Assembly: GCA_000827325.1 (NCBI GenBank) | Contig: KN832874.1 | Coordinates: 1,520,067 to 1,584,066, forward strand | Direction: 5' to 3' | Length of the DNA: 64,000 nucleotides | Origin: Oidiodendron maius Zn | Lineage: Eukaryota; Ascomycota; Leotiomycetes; Myxotrichaceae | In this document: piece after piece, positions 21,520-32,544 of the stretch | Numbering within the stretch: the stretch's first letter is position 1 | Layout of the letters: every line of letters begins with the position of its first letter | Position numbers and translations under genes: made by a program | The notes under the pieces: generated by a model | Seen by the model: only the letters and a program-made list of their open reading frames with translations | Database searches by the model: none | Told to the model about the DNA's origin: nothing

Positions 21520-23919
21520 ATGGCACGAAAGAAGATGGCACGAAACAAAAAAGGCAAATGCAAAGTTACATCGCCAAGCCAGCCCGAATTGGACTCACCA
21601 GCCTCGCTCGAGCTGATTGAGCAGTGTCCAGATCTATGCAAGGATTGTCAACGGATATATATCAAGGGCATGCGGGGGCTCGAATTTACATGGTCCAATG
21701 GCGAGTATGGGGTATATGTTTCAGACCTCTTTCACGTGCGCGAAGCTTCCAGCTGTCGGCTTTGCCGCTTCTTCTTCGTGATGGGCCCGCAGCCTTCGTC
21801 GCCATCAGATCTTCATCTTCAGGCCTTTTCGGCCCGTGGGCTTTACACAGAAGCGGTGAACTCGGCTGGTATTCTACGAAAGCCATTCACAGAGCAGGAT
21901 GCGATTTTCTTTGCCGTTGTCACCACCAAGGAAAAGATCAGGACGGAGGAAGTGCTTAGGAATCCACTCAGCAATGGCTTGATTGCGGAACGGCAGCCGT
22001 GGAATGGGAAGCCAGGGTTGCCTCCTCATCACTGCACGTGTCGAAGTTTAGACCGCTGGGAGACGAGAAGGTGCAGTTGTTCCTACCAAGGTCTCGTCAG
22101 ATCAGATCGAATTGATTATCGTCTTCTCCAGAACTGGTTATCCGGTTGCAAAAGGGTCTGCGGAGGCGCCGCCACGCTTCGTGATTTATCGGTTCGGGTC
22201 AACCTCATTAACGTGATTACGCGTGAAGTAGAGACGCCCATGGGAAGGGCGGTCAAGTTTATTGCCCTGAGCTACGTCTGGGGAGGAACGCCACAAGGCC
22301 AACTGATCGTGGAAGGAGGGTTGGTCAAAAAGCTCCCCGAGCTGTGTCCGGCGACCGTCGAGGATGCGATAACCGTGACAAGACAGCTTAGATATCAGTA
22401 CTTGTGGGTGGATATGTTCTGCATCGACCAAGATCCCACCACGAGGCACAACCAGATCGCACGAATGGACATCATCTACCGGTGCGCCGATGTCACCATC
22501 ATCGCCGCCGCAGGCAAAGATGCCGAGTATGGCATACCGGGGGTCAGTCATGTTCGAAAGGTTCGCCAGCCATGCGTCGCTGTGGGCAAGTCCATCTTTG
22601 TATCGACGCTTCGCCATCCACCGGAGGTGGTGAAGAGGTGCGTCTGGTTCACGCGTGGTTGGACATACCAAGAACGATTTTTCTCCCGGCGTTGCCTGGT
22701 GTTCACAGACGATCAGGTCCATCTCGAGTGTGCCAATCATCAGTATGCTTATGAGTCCCTTTCTCAACCACATACATCCCGCAATGAGAGTTTGTCCATG
22801 CTTCACGTCCAGGACGAGTCCCTCAAGCTGATTCCGGCGCAAATCGAGCCGCAGATAATGTACAAGATTGATGGATCCGAGTACTCCGATCACCATGATT
22901 CCCAACGAAAGCCGGTGCTCCTTCGGATGCTAGAATACCACATCAAACAGTACACCAGTCGTTACCTCACTTATGAGGAGGACTCTCTCAATGCGCTCAA
23001 AGGCGTTCTCAATCGATTTCCCAACCAACCCTACCCAATTGAGCACCTATGGGGGGTGCCACTCCAGCCGAAGCCGCATTTGATCTACCCGTTTTACGCC
23101 GACCCTCCCGCGGCCCAAACTCCAATCTTTTCATCTTTCGACTTTGCCTACGGACTGTGTTGGACTCATGGCGCGAAGAACTTCACCTCCTGGAGAAGAG
23201 AAAGCTTCCCGAGTTGGTCTTGGGCAGGATGGGTAGGCACCGTTTCATGGCTAATCCCGACAACCGCTCACGGGATGTTCACGAAGGTTGGGTACGAGAA
23301 GACCTTATTTACCTACATGGGACCTGATGGGAAAGCTAAACCGGCTCGCAAGTGGCAGATTAAGCAGAATCTCGCTCCACCAAGATTTCTGAATGTCAAG
23401 GCTGCCGTATTTCAATTCCGATTTCAGAATTATAAACCACGCAGTCAGGAGGCTTCTCACCGTTCACGGGACAAGCTACGTGAGATGGAAGCTTTCTGTG
23501 CGGGATACAAGCCTTCTCTGACATGGGTCCGAAAAAGCCTAAAGGAGGAAGATTTCGGAATTTATCCCCAGCCCGCAGATGAGGAATTAAGGAACCTAGA
23601 GCCGGGTACGTTCTATTTGAAGAGCTATAAAGAAACAGTCGCGCCATTTGGGAGGAGCCGTCACTGGGCACCGGCGGAACCCACAAGATTGCATCTCAGC
23701 CGTACGAGTGCCGAGGGCCAGGATTGGGAACAGAGGCTCCTGACGGAGTCATGGCCGGCTATTATTCTTGGGCAAGACACAAATGTTACCTATTGGCTTG
23801 TCTTGGGTCGAATACGCCCAGAGGACAACTTCTACGAAAGAATTGGTGTGATTCAGTTTCCCCCAGATTTATACTCGCTTGAATTTCTCGAGCAAGGAGA
23901 GGAGTTTCGTCTGGGATAA
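21520..23919 (+). CDS. HET-domain protein C, single exon
   Basis: 799 residues if started at the ATG at 21520 (MARKKMARNKKGK, a basic leader); the ATG at 21298 would add 74 residues. Cysteine leader CPDLCKDCQR and CRLCRFFF; another Cys cluster HHCTCRSLDRWETRRCSCS precedes the HET domain. The HET domain has ALSYVWG at 249-255, LWVDMFCIDQ at 295-304, IYRCADVTIIAAAG, YGIPGVS and TRGWTYQERFFSRRCLVF: a complete canonical set. The C-terminal half has the late motif FPSWSWAGW. No introns seen. Likely an incompatibility/cell-death effector; no fused STAND module. Confidence 0.9.
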   Translation: MARKKMARNKKGKCKVTSPSQPELDSPASLELIEQCPDLCKDCQRIYIKGMRGLEFTWSNGEYGVYVSDLFHVREASSCRLCRFFFVMGPQPSSPSDLHLQAFSARGLYTEAVNSAGILRKPFTEQDAIFFAVVTTKEKIRTEEVLRNPLSNGLIAERQPWNGKPGLPPHHCTCRSLDRWETRRCSCSYQGLVRSDRIDYRLLQNWLSGCKRVCGGAATLRDLSVRVNLINVITREVETPMGRAVKFIALSYVWGGTPQGQLIVEGGLVKKLPELCPATVEDAITVTRQLRYQYLWVDMFCIDQDPTTRHNQIARMDIIYRCADVTIIAAAGKDAEYGIPGVSHVRKVRQPCVAVGKSIFVSTLRHPPEVVKRCVWFTRGWTYQERFFSRRCLVFTDDQVHLECANHQYAYESLSQPHTSRNESLSMLHVQDESLKLIPAQIEPQIMYKIDGSEYSDHHDSQRKPVLLRMLEYHIKQYTSRYLTYEEDSLNALKGVLNRFPNQPYPIEHLWGVPLQPKPHLIYPFYADPPAAQTPIFSSFDFAYGLCWTHGAKNFTSWRRESFPSWSWAGWVGTVSWLIPTTAHGMFTKVGYEKTLFTYMGPDGKAKPARKWQIKQNLAPPRFLNVKAAVFQFRFQNYKPRSQEASHRSRDKLREMEAFCAGYKPSLTWVRKSLKEEDFGIYPQPADEELRNLEPGTFYLKSYKETVAPFGRSRHWAPAEPTRLHLSRTSAEGQDWEQRLLTESWPAIILGQDTNVTYWLVLGRIRPEDNFYERIGVIQFPPDLYSLEFLEQGEEFRLG

Positions 23920-24084
23920 ATCTATTAAAGGCTTTAAAGAATTCCTAAGTCAATTCTAATAAACTATTGGCGGCAATGCGCTGCGAGAGAGAGATGGGAT
24001 GTAGGTAGTTCGTCATTGGAATCTTCAGCTGAGCTTCACAACCCAATGTGCACGGTCCAGTTCCTGACCCCGCCCAAACGATCA

Positions 24085-24960
24085 GCACAATCGATTACCA
24101 GCGGGTGTCACAGTTGGAAGTGGAGTCATTGATATGCTGGGTGGATAGGGACTGTTGGCACCAAAGTCGAGAACGAGACATTCGGCGATGACGTGAAGCT
24201 TGCTTCCAGCCGTCTGGCTGCCGTCGCAGGCACTTCGACCTGCCACCTAGCCATATCCGCAGACCCGATTTATGTTCCTGGAGTCCGGGGCCCATATCGA
24301 GATATAGTTATACCAGGCTCCTGGATGATTGAAGGTGAGCAGTCTGCTAGTGGAGAGCTAATCAGATACACGATTGATTCTCATCCGGCTTCAATAGAGG
24401 CCAAGGCATCAGCTCAGGAACAAAGGCAGAGCATCTATGATTTCTCAACTCGCGCTTGGAAAAGATGGCTACAGACCAATCAGCTCCTGGCATCGCATGC
24501 CTGGCGTCTTCTTCTTCTATGGAGACCTATGGGGCAATCGATCTCCAGTGGCTGATCCCCGAATGACCGGAGCTATTATTGGATTGACATGCGGCACTTC
24601 GATAGATAATCTCGGGCTGCATTAATACGGGGCTGTGGAGTTTATTGCTCTCCAAACCAAACAGATTGCACAAAGTATGGGTGCAAGAGCCAGAACATTA
24701 CACCGATTGTTATGTTAAGTTCACAATGCCTGAACAAAGGTTTTATGAAGTTGATTGCCACGGCTTGTGATATGCCTGTTATCATTCCACATTACCAGCA
24801 AGCTGCTGTATGTCATGGAGTTGCAATGCTGGGGGCAAAGGCGGCCAGCCAAACGACTGGCGGGCCGACGAAGGATTTGTGTGCGATTATTAGACAAATG
24901 AGTAAGCCTGGTACACAAATTGATACAATGGAACATGGATGGGAAAGAAAGCTGCTTTGA
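24085..24960 (+). pseudogene. decayed FGGY-family carbohydrate kinase (Ydr109c/ribulokinase-like), C-terminal half
   Basis: Translating in shifting frames recovers family blocks in the right order. GVTVGSGVID comes near 24095, then, one frame over, AGWIGTVGTKVENE and LAAVAGTSTCHLA with VPGVRGPYRDIVIPGSWM (24193-24400), then FFFYGDLWGNRSPVADPRMTGAIIGL (24510-24600), then GFMKLIATACDMPVIIPHYQQAAVCHGVAMLGAKAAS (24735-24850). Gly-Thr-Ser-Thr-Cys-His and the GDLWGNRSP block are characteristic of the eukaryotic FGGY kinases of this branch. At least two frameshifts and an in-frame stop after GLH separate the pieces. The N-terminal half (the first actin-like domain) is not found upstream, where HET gene C ends. 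Clearly non-functional; not HET-related. Confidence 0.85.
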
Positions 24961-25166
24961 GCGAAATATGAAGTTTGTCTTGACATGTGTGCGAAGCAGC
25001 AAGAATACAGAGCTATAGTAGATAGGGTATTAGTGTGAAATGTTCAAAGTGGCTCACGAGGTAAAAGAGCTTGGTAGGAATGGATGGACGAATTCTCCTA
25101 CTCTCGGCTAAGACTAAATGGGAAGCTCTTTCAATTTATATCGCACAATTCCCTTCATAATAACCC

Positions 25167-27269
25167 CTAGAATTCATGTTCAAAATTATCGTATATAACC
25201 GTATCTTCAAGATTCCAACTCGAATCTCCTTGAAATCCATCGTACATCATCGACGTCAACTCGGATCCCTGCTTCATCCAAGATGGCGAATTTCCAATGT
25301 GGAGAAAATGATCAAAACCAACCACCGGCTCAGATTGAGGCATAGAGAGAGGTGGGCCTGCGAACGGGTTATCGAAGTGAGAGAATTCTGCAACTTGGTG
25401 CTGCATAGAACCCTTGCATATCTTGATACTTATTTTTCCAAAGTACGGTACCACTGCTTGAAATATTTCGTCATTTTCCAGAATGTGGTCGCGAAACTTG
25501 CTTAGCTCTTGCAGGAGTTCAGATGCTCGTGTGGCTACATGGTTCGGTTTAATCTGCGACGCCCGATCGAAAGTTTGTATTAGATCGTATACACTTTCCC
25601 ATTCCAAGTCCTCGGACGTTAATTGGTTGGCTAGTAGATTAAGAATCAGGATCATGCCGGCCGTGAAGGCTTGGAAGTCAAGGAGATTACACATTCCGTA
25701 GAACGGTCTCCTATCATCTCGCAAAATTCCGTAGCATTTGATTGCTTCTCGCGAAGACTCTCTCACGACATCTGTAATCCATTGGTATTCTTGAGTCATA
25801 AAGGACTGAGAGATGAACGGAAGATAGATAAGGTTCCGAATATTGTAAAACCAGAGCTTGACGGTAAACATCTCATGTATTTCCTCCACTGGTGTCTCGA
25901 GGTCGGGAATTTTGTTCCACCACTCCATAGGCATGATCTCTCTGCATTTCTCTAATTCGAGATCTATTGAAAGAGTCTCCGATATAAGTGGACTTTTTGT
26001 CTGTTGATTGCGGTCAATAACACTCGCACTCACGGTCAATAATCTAAACAAAAATCGTGCGCTGAGTGGTAGAAGACGTTGGAACTCCCTCTCACTACGT
26101 TGTGTGTCAAAGGGAAGATGGGAGATGGCATAAGGAAGCCCAAGGTGAAGAGATAGATGTTTATCATACTGCCAGAGCTGGAGCCACATCTCCCTCTGAA
26201 TTTGACCCATGTCTGTCGAAGACTGAAGCGAGCCTCCAAGAAGCTGGGCAAATGTCAGTGCTCGACGGAAGATCACCCATGCTTTCTTCGGCAGTCCGAT
26301 GTTTACATAGTACCTGACTTGTACTATGAGGCATCGCACGCCGTCAATTGACGCCACGAGCCCTTCATCTGGAGAGAGAAGGGCGTCGACAAACTTCATG
26401 TAGCATCTTTGGAGAAACTCTAGCTGGGCCGGAAACCATGTCGTAGGATAGTCAAATTTACCTGGAAGCCGCAGAATGCAACATGCCAGGCAAACTAAAA
26501 CTTTTGCTACAGCCGCAACATTATCCGATACGAGAGTGTCGATCATGTGCTCCAAGAGAACCTCGATCTCTGAGTCACCCAAGAATGACTTTAGGCCAGG
26601 AAGTTCGGGGAATATTTTTTGAAACATAAGTAGCGCAGTTCTACTCTCGTTAAGAATCAGAGCCAATCCAGGACGACTAGGCATCAAATCTCTCAGGTTT
26701 TTGAGAATTTTGACATGTTTCTCATTATAATAGTCGATAGGTTTTGAGCTTCCTTCTTGGCCGTTAACTGAGCCATTTTCCTGTCTGCTTAATACGAGGT
26801 TATCGAAAAGGCTCAGTAGCGGTGCATTCTCCAACGCCGTCAACTCGATTCCTTCTGTATAGGAACTGGAGGTATAAAATTCCGTTGATGGGGAAGGCGA
26901 TTTGGCATGAGAATTATTCTGGCTTTGCATCTCTCGTTGAAGTTTCCTTAACGCGTCTGCTGATGTCTTATCAAGAAGATCCTCGTCAGCATCAATTTTG
27001 TGCAAGATCTTTCCAATGCCTCTTTCCAAATCGGCCATTCTTTCCTTCCTCGTCCTTTTTCTCAATGGTATCATTCGTGGATCCCCCAACTCTTGCGCAG
27101 TGCATGTGGAACCTCTGGATGTACAAAAGCTACAATTCTCCGAAGCTTCGGGCCAAACGCAGCGGATTTTGCGCCGACGACATTCTACACAGCTATGAGT
27201 GCCTTTGCGCATCCTCTTTGCTGGCCGTGAGGGAGGCGTGCCGCCTGCCGTAGTTGATGTCGTTGACAT
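25167..27269 (-). CDS. Zn2Cys6 transcription factor 1
   Basis: 700-residue single-exon gene. The binuclear cluster at residues 27-54 reads CVEC-x6-C-x8-C-x2-C-x6-C, preceded by a basic stretch (PAKRMRKGTHS). Residues 85-115 have heptad-like leucines suited to dimerisation. The rest is a helical fungal transcription-factor middle region without extra recognisable motifs. Such proteins bind CGG-containing sites and usually regulate nearby metabolic genes. The nearest enzyme gene is the flavin monooxygenase 3.3 kb away; the FGGY relic lies downstream. Target unknown. An AT-rich upstream region with TATA-like sequences around 27565 could be its promoter. Confidence 0.88.
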   Translation of the reverse strand: MSTTSTTAGGTPPSRPAKRMRKGTHSCVECRRRKIRCVWPEASENCSFCTSRGSTCTAQELGDPRMIPLRKRTRKERMADLERGIGKILHKIDADEDLLDKTSADALRKLQREMQSQNNSHAKSPSPSTEFYTSSSYTEGIELTALENAPLLSLFDNLVLSRQENGSVNGQEGSSKPIDYYNEKHVKILKNLRDLMPSRPGLALILNESRTALLMFQKIFPELPGLKSFLGDSEIEVLLEHMIDTLVSDNVAAVAKVLVCLACCILRLPGKFDYPTTWFPAQLEFLQRCYMKFVDALLSPDEGLVASIDGVRCLIVQVRYYVNIGLPKKAWVIFRRALTFAQLLGGSLQSSTDMGQIQREMWLQLWQYDKHLSLHLGLPYAISHLPFDTQRSEREFQRLLPLSARFLFRLLTVSASVIDRNQQTKSPLISETLSIDLELEKCREIMPMEWWNKIPDLETPVEEIHEMFTVKLWFYNIRNLIYLPFISQSFMTQEYQWITDVVRESSREAIKCYGILRDDRRPFYGMCNLLDFQAFTAGMILILNLLANQLTSEDLEWESVYDLIQTFDRASQIKPNHVATRASELLQELSKFRDHILENDEIFQAVVPYFGKISIKICKGSMQHQVAEFSHFDNPFAGPPLSMPQSEPVVGFDHFLHIGNSPSWMKQGSELTSMMYDGFQGDSSWNLEDTVIYDNFEHEF

Positions 27270-30200
27270 GACTCCGTTAAGTAATGGGATTCAAAGTTTC
27301 AACGAGGCGCAGCTGGAAGCATTCCCAATTAAAGCGAAATTCAAATATAGGGAACAACATTAGGCGATTTGGATAAGAAAATTGAGATCGTAACATGCAC
27401 AGTACCCAAACCGTAGGCCGAACAGGGTTCTGACAGAGCAGAGAGATATTTTTAGAGATTGAATAGAGTATGACATAAGTTACGGTCTGGAGATTAATAA
27501 TAATTTACAGTACATTACCACTAATGGCATATTTTAGCGAAAGACCTCTCTGGACAAAGAATGCATATAAATATACGGGTTGGCATTGGTCCATTTAGAC
27601 ATGCGTCGGCTGTTTCAGCTCAGTACCGGCTCTCAGCCGAAGAGAAGAGTCGGTAGAAGTGGTCCTTCGCTCCTCTCTCATCCACTAACTAATAGCCTTG
27701 ATTTAGGCTATTCCATACTTGCGCACCTCCGCTGCAAGAAAATCCGGTTCCAGTAAGCTTGATTTCTAGAAAGTTTGTTTTGACGTCCACAGCACCGCTT
27801 TCCGCTTTTGACCCAAACTTCCGCAATCCCTGTCGAAAGCCGTGTTTGATATGGAATCTTTTCCCATCCGTCCCTCTTTGAGAGGGCTAGGGCTTTTCTG
27901 AGCCTTTTACTCCTCACATGTTATAAAGCCCAGTCGAATCAAATCCAACTCCGGGCATGCGTTTATTTACGAGGTTACATCTGAAAGCTCTAAGGCAGAT
28001 TTTGTTCCGACCTTCAACAGTAGTCTCCCCAACCTCGCTTAGAAAAAGCGTGCACTCGCCACTCTGATGATGATGTGCGCGGCACAGCAGAAGCTCTCCT
28101 GATTATCAGCCACCTAGCAAACCATAGCTAAAAGAGCATCTACCTTATGCATGTTCCCCAGCTGCAAGAGTTTGAAGTCGCTGGGCGACCCTGGGGCGAA
28201 AGAAATGCGCTGCAAGCCCATCAAGGGAAGTCCCCCATTTATCCCGAAGTAGATACGATATCTGAAATCCCCCATCTACTTTCTCTCTTGTATGATGAAG
28301 ACTCTCAAGTTGAACAGATCCTCTAAAGTAGGAGTTGCTCAGGATACGCGTCGCATCACACGTGAGTATCCACTATTTCTCTTACGTGAATTTCAGACGG
28401 GGGTCAGAGGTACCTTCATCCCAATCACCATAATAATTACTAAATTGAGCCTCTATTTTGCATCGTGGCTTGAAACGCAAGTATAATCCCTGTTGGCACT
28501 GAACACTACGACTGTGGCATTCGCACATGACCGCTGTTATATCGTTGATTCTATTTTTTAGCCGACATCCCTGCGAAGCAAAAAGTCCCGTGCAGAGCTG
28601 ACGGCCTCGACCAAAATGGCAAAATTCGTGACCACAGATAGTATTTCAATCTCCGCAGCTATCCTGTTTCCTACCTAGTACTGTCTATTCCCTACACTTA
28701 CTTGCTCTCCTATATAACTTATATACTGGGTAATTAGTGGCGCGATAAGTGTCTTGTCGTTAAACGGCTATTCTTACTGCGCTGGGTGCGACAAGGGTTA
28801 TCACCTATTTATAGTACTGCAGAATCGCAAATTGGGTTGCCAGCCTTATTCATGTGCCTTTTGGCTAGTTAGCGCAGAGGCAAAAGCGATTCATTGTACT
28901 GCATGGTCGCTTGATTACCGATTGTCACAACTTTTACTAGTTATGAACACTTCTATACTACAGTAAGATGCGAAAGCGGCCTCAGTTTAAGAGACTGTAT
29001 GATTTCAACCAAGCCTTAATTTTACCAATACGAGCATCGTTACCGTTAGCTGGGTTTCAGACCCTGCTTCTTGTTTGGCATATAACTGGGAGAAGTATAC
29101 GGAGGTACATAGGAATACTCGGCTGACATCCGGACTTCAAATATCGCTCTTCGTGCATTGCATACGGTTCGTTGGGCTTCAGCTGCATTGTCGTGTGGCG
29201 TGACAAAGAGCAGGGATATATTGTCACCTAGCAACCGGAATTGTTATAAAAATTAATGCTCTATAGGTTTGAGTTTCCTAATTTTACACCGTGTGTAGCC
29301 TGTAGCATACACTAGCGGACTCGGTTCGCTGTGAGCCGTTGCCCTGCTAGACCCTAGTTAATAACCCCGCTGCGAGGAGTAGGGCGGATGCGATGTAAGA
29401 AGCCACGTAAGAAGGCCGACGACTAACATATCCGAAAACAGAAACGACACGGAGATAACGATCACGACAGGACCAGTCATTGTAAGCGTGGGGAAGAGGT
29501 GGTGTGTCGACAGGGGGGTTCGGCAAGCCTACAAGTATGTATCAAGCTAGAGAACCAAGCCCTTCCACACCACCTAAAGCTATATATAATTTATCTGCAT
29601 ATTTTATACCAGAACCCACAAAACTTCTTGCTGCCAGGTATTCGCTGCACGGTAATCGCCGTCCATCCTATCTGATTTTATTGTCTAGCTGTCTCCTGAA
29701 AGCCGAAACCGTGATGCTACAACTCATTGCCCTTGTGTTATCCGTGATTTGCCGCGCCGCCCACCAGCACGAGTACTTAGGTAACTGTTTGCCATCGGAA
29801 GAGGGAAGAAAAGCTCCGTCCGATTTCTTAAAATACGGCGCTGAGTGAAGCAGAGTTGGATCACGATCCCATCTCTTTCACATGTCTAATTTCTGTAACG
29901 GCCTATCTATTCAGGCCTTCTTGTCTTCAATTATGGCTCCTCCGTTATTATTGCCCAGCCGTTGGCAATCTCTCTTGGGAGATATCACCTGGAAGAGGGT
30001 TAACACACTTAGTGCTTGTCTAAGGCTTCAGGATTCTCGAGGAGGCGTTCGTATAGGACTTCAGAATGTGATGCGTAATAGACCGATGCGTTCCTTTAAC
30101 ATTCAAGTTGGGTTTGGTAGTTCGGAAGTGATGTGTGTTTTTATCTCTAATTAATTAGTATGGAGGTTCTAAAGGAGGAAAAAGTAAATAAACAATACAT

Positions 30201-30595
30201 ACCGTATTAAGTACGATGTAGAATAGTTATAAAATAATAAGCGCTCATTTTCGTTGAGATTTTTGCAGGTGAGGTCGAGGTCATCAGGATTTTCGCTTCG
30301 CAGGAACCGGGTTAACGGCCTCCAAGTCAAATTCCCTGTTATAGCAAGGCCACGTCATCTGGCCTTCCAATCTTCTAGCCGTTAGCGGACATTGTATTGG
30401 GCACCCCATTAGTACGTGTGGCGGTGTGTAGATCCCGTGAGATCCGATGAAATCCCACGTCAGCACAACCACAAAATCTGAAGAACGTCTTGAAAGAACA
30501 AGTACAAAGGTAGGAAATCTCTGTTCTTGTCTAGTACTCTAACTCTTTTTATTTCTCGAAGAAAAGATTAGCATCTTATCTCCCGTACCAAAATC
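27270..30595. other. 3.3 kb gene-poor stretch
   Basis: Lies between the Zn2Cys6 gene and the monooxygenase gene. No frame with family likeness on either strand. One short signal-peptide-like ORF (29714-29848) is listed separately. The rest holds promoters and unrecognised sequence. Confidence 0.45.
29714..29848 (+). CDS. possible tiny secreted peptide ORF
   Basis: 44 codons beginning MLQLIALVLSVICRAAHQ, which looks like a signal peptide, then a hydrophilic tail ending YGAE-stop. A GTAACT donor-like site after codon 22 could instead start an intron. No family, no promoter evidence; could be chance. Confidence 0.2.
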   Translation: MLQLIALVLSVICRAAHQHEYLGNCLPSEEGRKAPSDFLKYGAE

Positions 30596-32544
30596 ATGTC
30601 TGGAGGTCCGAAACTAGCACTTGTCGATGGCGAGGATAAGTCTTCCGTGGTGGCAAACGCCGATAAAATCGTGAAGAATTGGCTTGGGAGCTTCGAGAAG
30701 GCATTAGTACAGGAGCCTCTAGATCTTCGGGATCTGTTTGTAGAAGAAAGTTGGTTGAAAGATGCCCTTACCCTCTCGTGGGACCTTCGCACGCTGCAAG
30801 GCAGAGCCAAGATTACACAATACGTGTGTGAGAACTCGGTTCGCAATGGACTTTTCAACTTGAAAATCCCTCAAAATTCTTCTCTCAAACCAACACTGAA
30901 GGAGATAGGCCCTATGGTTTGGCTCGAATCTGCCTTCCATTTTGAGACTAAAGTTGGCCAGGGCCGAGGCGTCCTCAGGCTGGCCAACACGACTCTCGGG
31001 GAGTGGAAAGCCTGGATACTCTTTGTCAAACTTGTAGAATTGAGAGGTCATCCGCAACAATACGGATTGAATAGGATCCGCAATCGTAATCAACCGGCCC
31101 TCGACCCGAGAAAAGCGGACGACAAAAGTCAGCCAGCAGCTGTCGTCATTGGAGGAGGCGAGTACAGGTCAATATGTCAGCTAAAGGGGTTGTCTCTAAT
31201 ATTCTATATAGGTCATTGTGGTCTAGCAGCTGCAGCCTGCCTTCAAGACCAAGGCATCTCGACCCTCATTATCGATAGACAGCAGCGTATTGGGGATTCA
31301 TGGAGGAAACGCTACAAGGTATGTTTAAGCTTGTCGACTTCTGTTTTATTCGTCCTGACACCTGAAGGGGCTCACATTGCACAGCCCAAACTGGGCAGAT
31401 TCAATGCCGTTCTTGGAATTCCCTTCAAATTGGCCGGTGTACCCAGACAAGGATCAGTTAGCAGACTTTCTTGAATTCTATGCGCGCACTCTTGACCTTC
31501 AAATCTGGCTGGGGACTGAGTTCCAAAGTGCCGAATACAATGATAACCTAAGACGATGGTCCATAGAGACAGTCAGCACTGATGGAAGGAAGAGGATGCT
31601 GTATCCCCGCCACCTTATATATGCTGGAAATGCTCACGTGCTAAAGCATCCCATTATCCCTACGATCCCCGGCCAAGATCAGTTTAAGGGATTGCTATAT
31701 CACGCAACGGACCACACAGACGCGGCGGCTATGCCGAACGTACATGGCAAGAAAGTTGTCGTCATAGGAGCCGCAACCACGGCTCACGATATATGCCAGG
31801 ACTATATTGAAGCCGGTGCAGATGTCACAATGATCCAGCGCGGCTCAACGTTTGTCTTAAGCACAGAAGCAGCTGCTCAGATTGCCCTTCCCCCGCCAGA
31901 GCAAGGACTTACTTTCGATGATTACATGCTTGGTCTTCAGTCTCTCCCTACGTTCGTCTTGCTAGGTATGATGTCAGGAGCTACAGCTCGTATGCTCCAG
32001 TATGATAGCCAGTTAATCGAGGCACTCGATAAGACAGAGTTTTTAGTTGCCAAAGGCGAAGATGGGCAAAGTTTCCTCTCTCGCGGATTAATGAGAAGGG
32101 GGGGGTTCTATATTAACGAAGGTGCGAGCGAGAGTATTGCATCCGGCAAGATTAAAGTCATGCAATGTTCGCAAGGCGTCACACGTTTCACAGCGAACGG
32201 ACTTGTTCTAGCTGATGGGAGAAACGTTGATGCTGACATCATTGTCTTTGCTACCAGTTGGAAGATGTTTGAAGATGTCAAAGAAGAAATTATGGGCGAA
32301 AACGTATCTCGCCGAACTAATCGTACATGGGGCATTGATGGAGAAGGGGAGCAAGGATCCGTTAGTACACCGCTCTACTCTGGTAGACTTATTATAACTT
32401 TTGACTTAACAGATTTACCGCCCAACAGGGCATCCAGGTTTCTGGGTCGCAATCTCTAATTTAATGGGCAGCAGGATCGGTTCGCCATTGTTAGCCCTGC
32501 AAATTAAAGCTATAGAAGAGCGTCTGGACCTAGTGTCTACTTAA
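30596..32544 (+). CDS. flavin-containing monooxygenase (FMO/YUCCA-like), four exons, GC-AG intron
   Basis: Exons 30596-31157, 31212-31318, 31368-32382 and 32429-32544; 599 residues. Introns 2 and 3 are GT-AG (GTATGT...GAAG; GTAGAC...ACAG). Intron 1 (31158-31211) begins GC (GCGAGT) and ends TATAG. Only this junction restores the FAD-binding motif VVIGGG/HCGLAAAACL (GxGxxG). A second Rossmann motif, VVVIGAATTAHDICQDY, binds NADPH; the middle Gly of the usual GxGxxA is Ala here. The N-terminal 150 residues fit the SnoaL/NTF2-like domain found on many fungal FMOs. SGHPGFWVAISNL near the end is the family's C-terminal signature and fixes exon 4. The FATGY-like motif reads VFATSW. Likely oxidises an unknown organic substrate using NADPH and O2. 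Confidence 0.85.
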
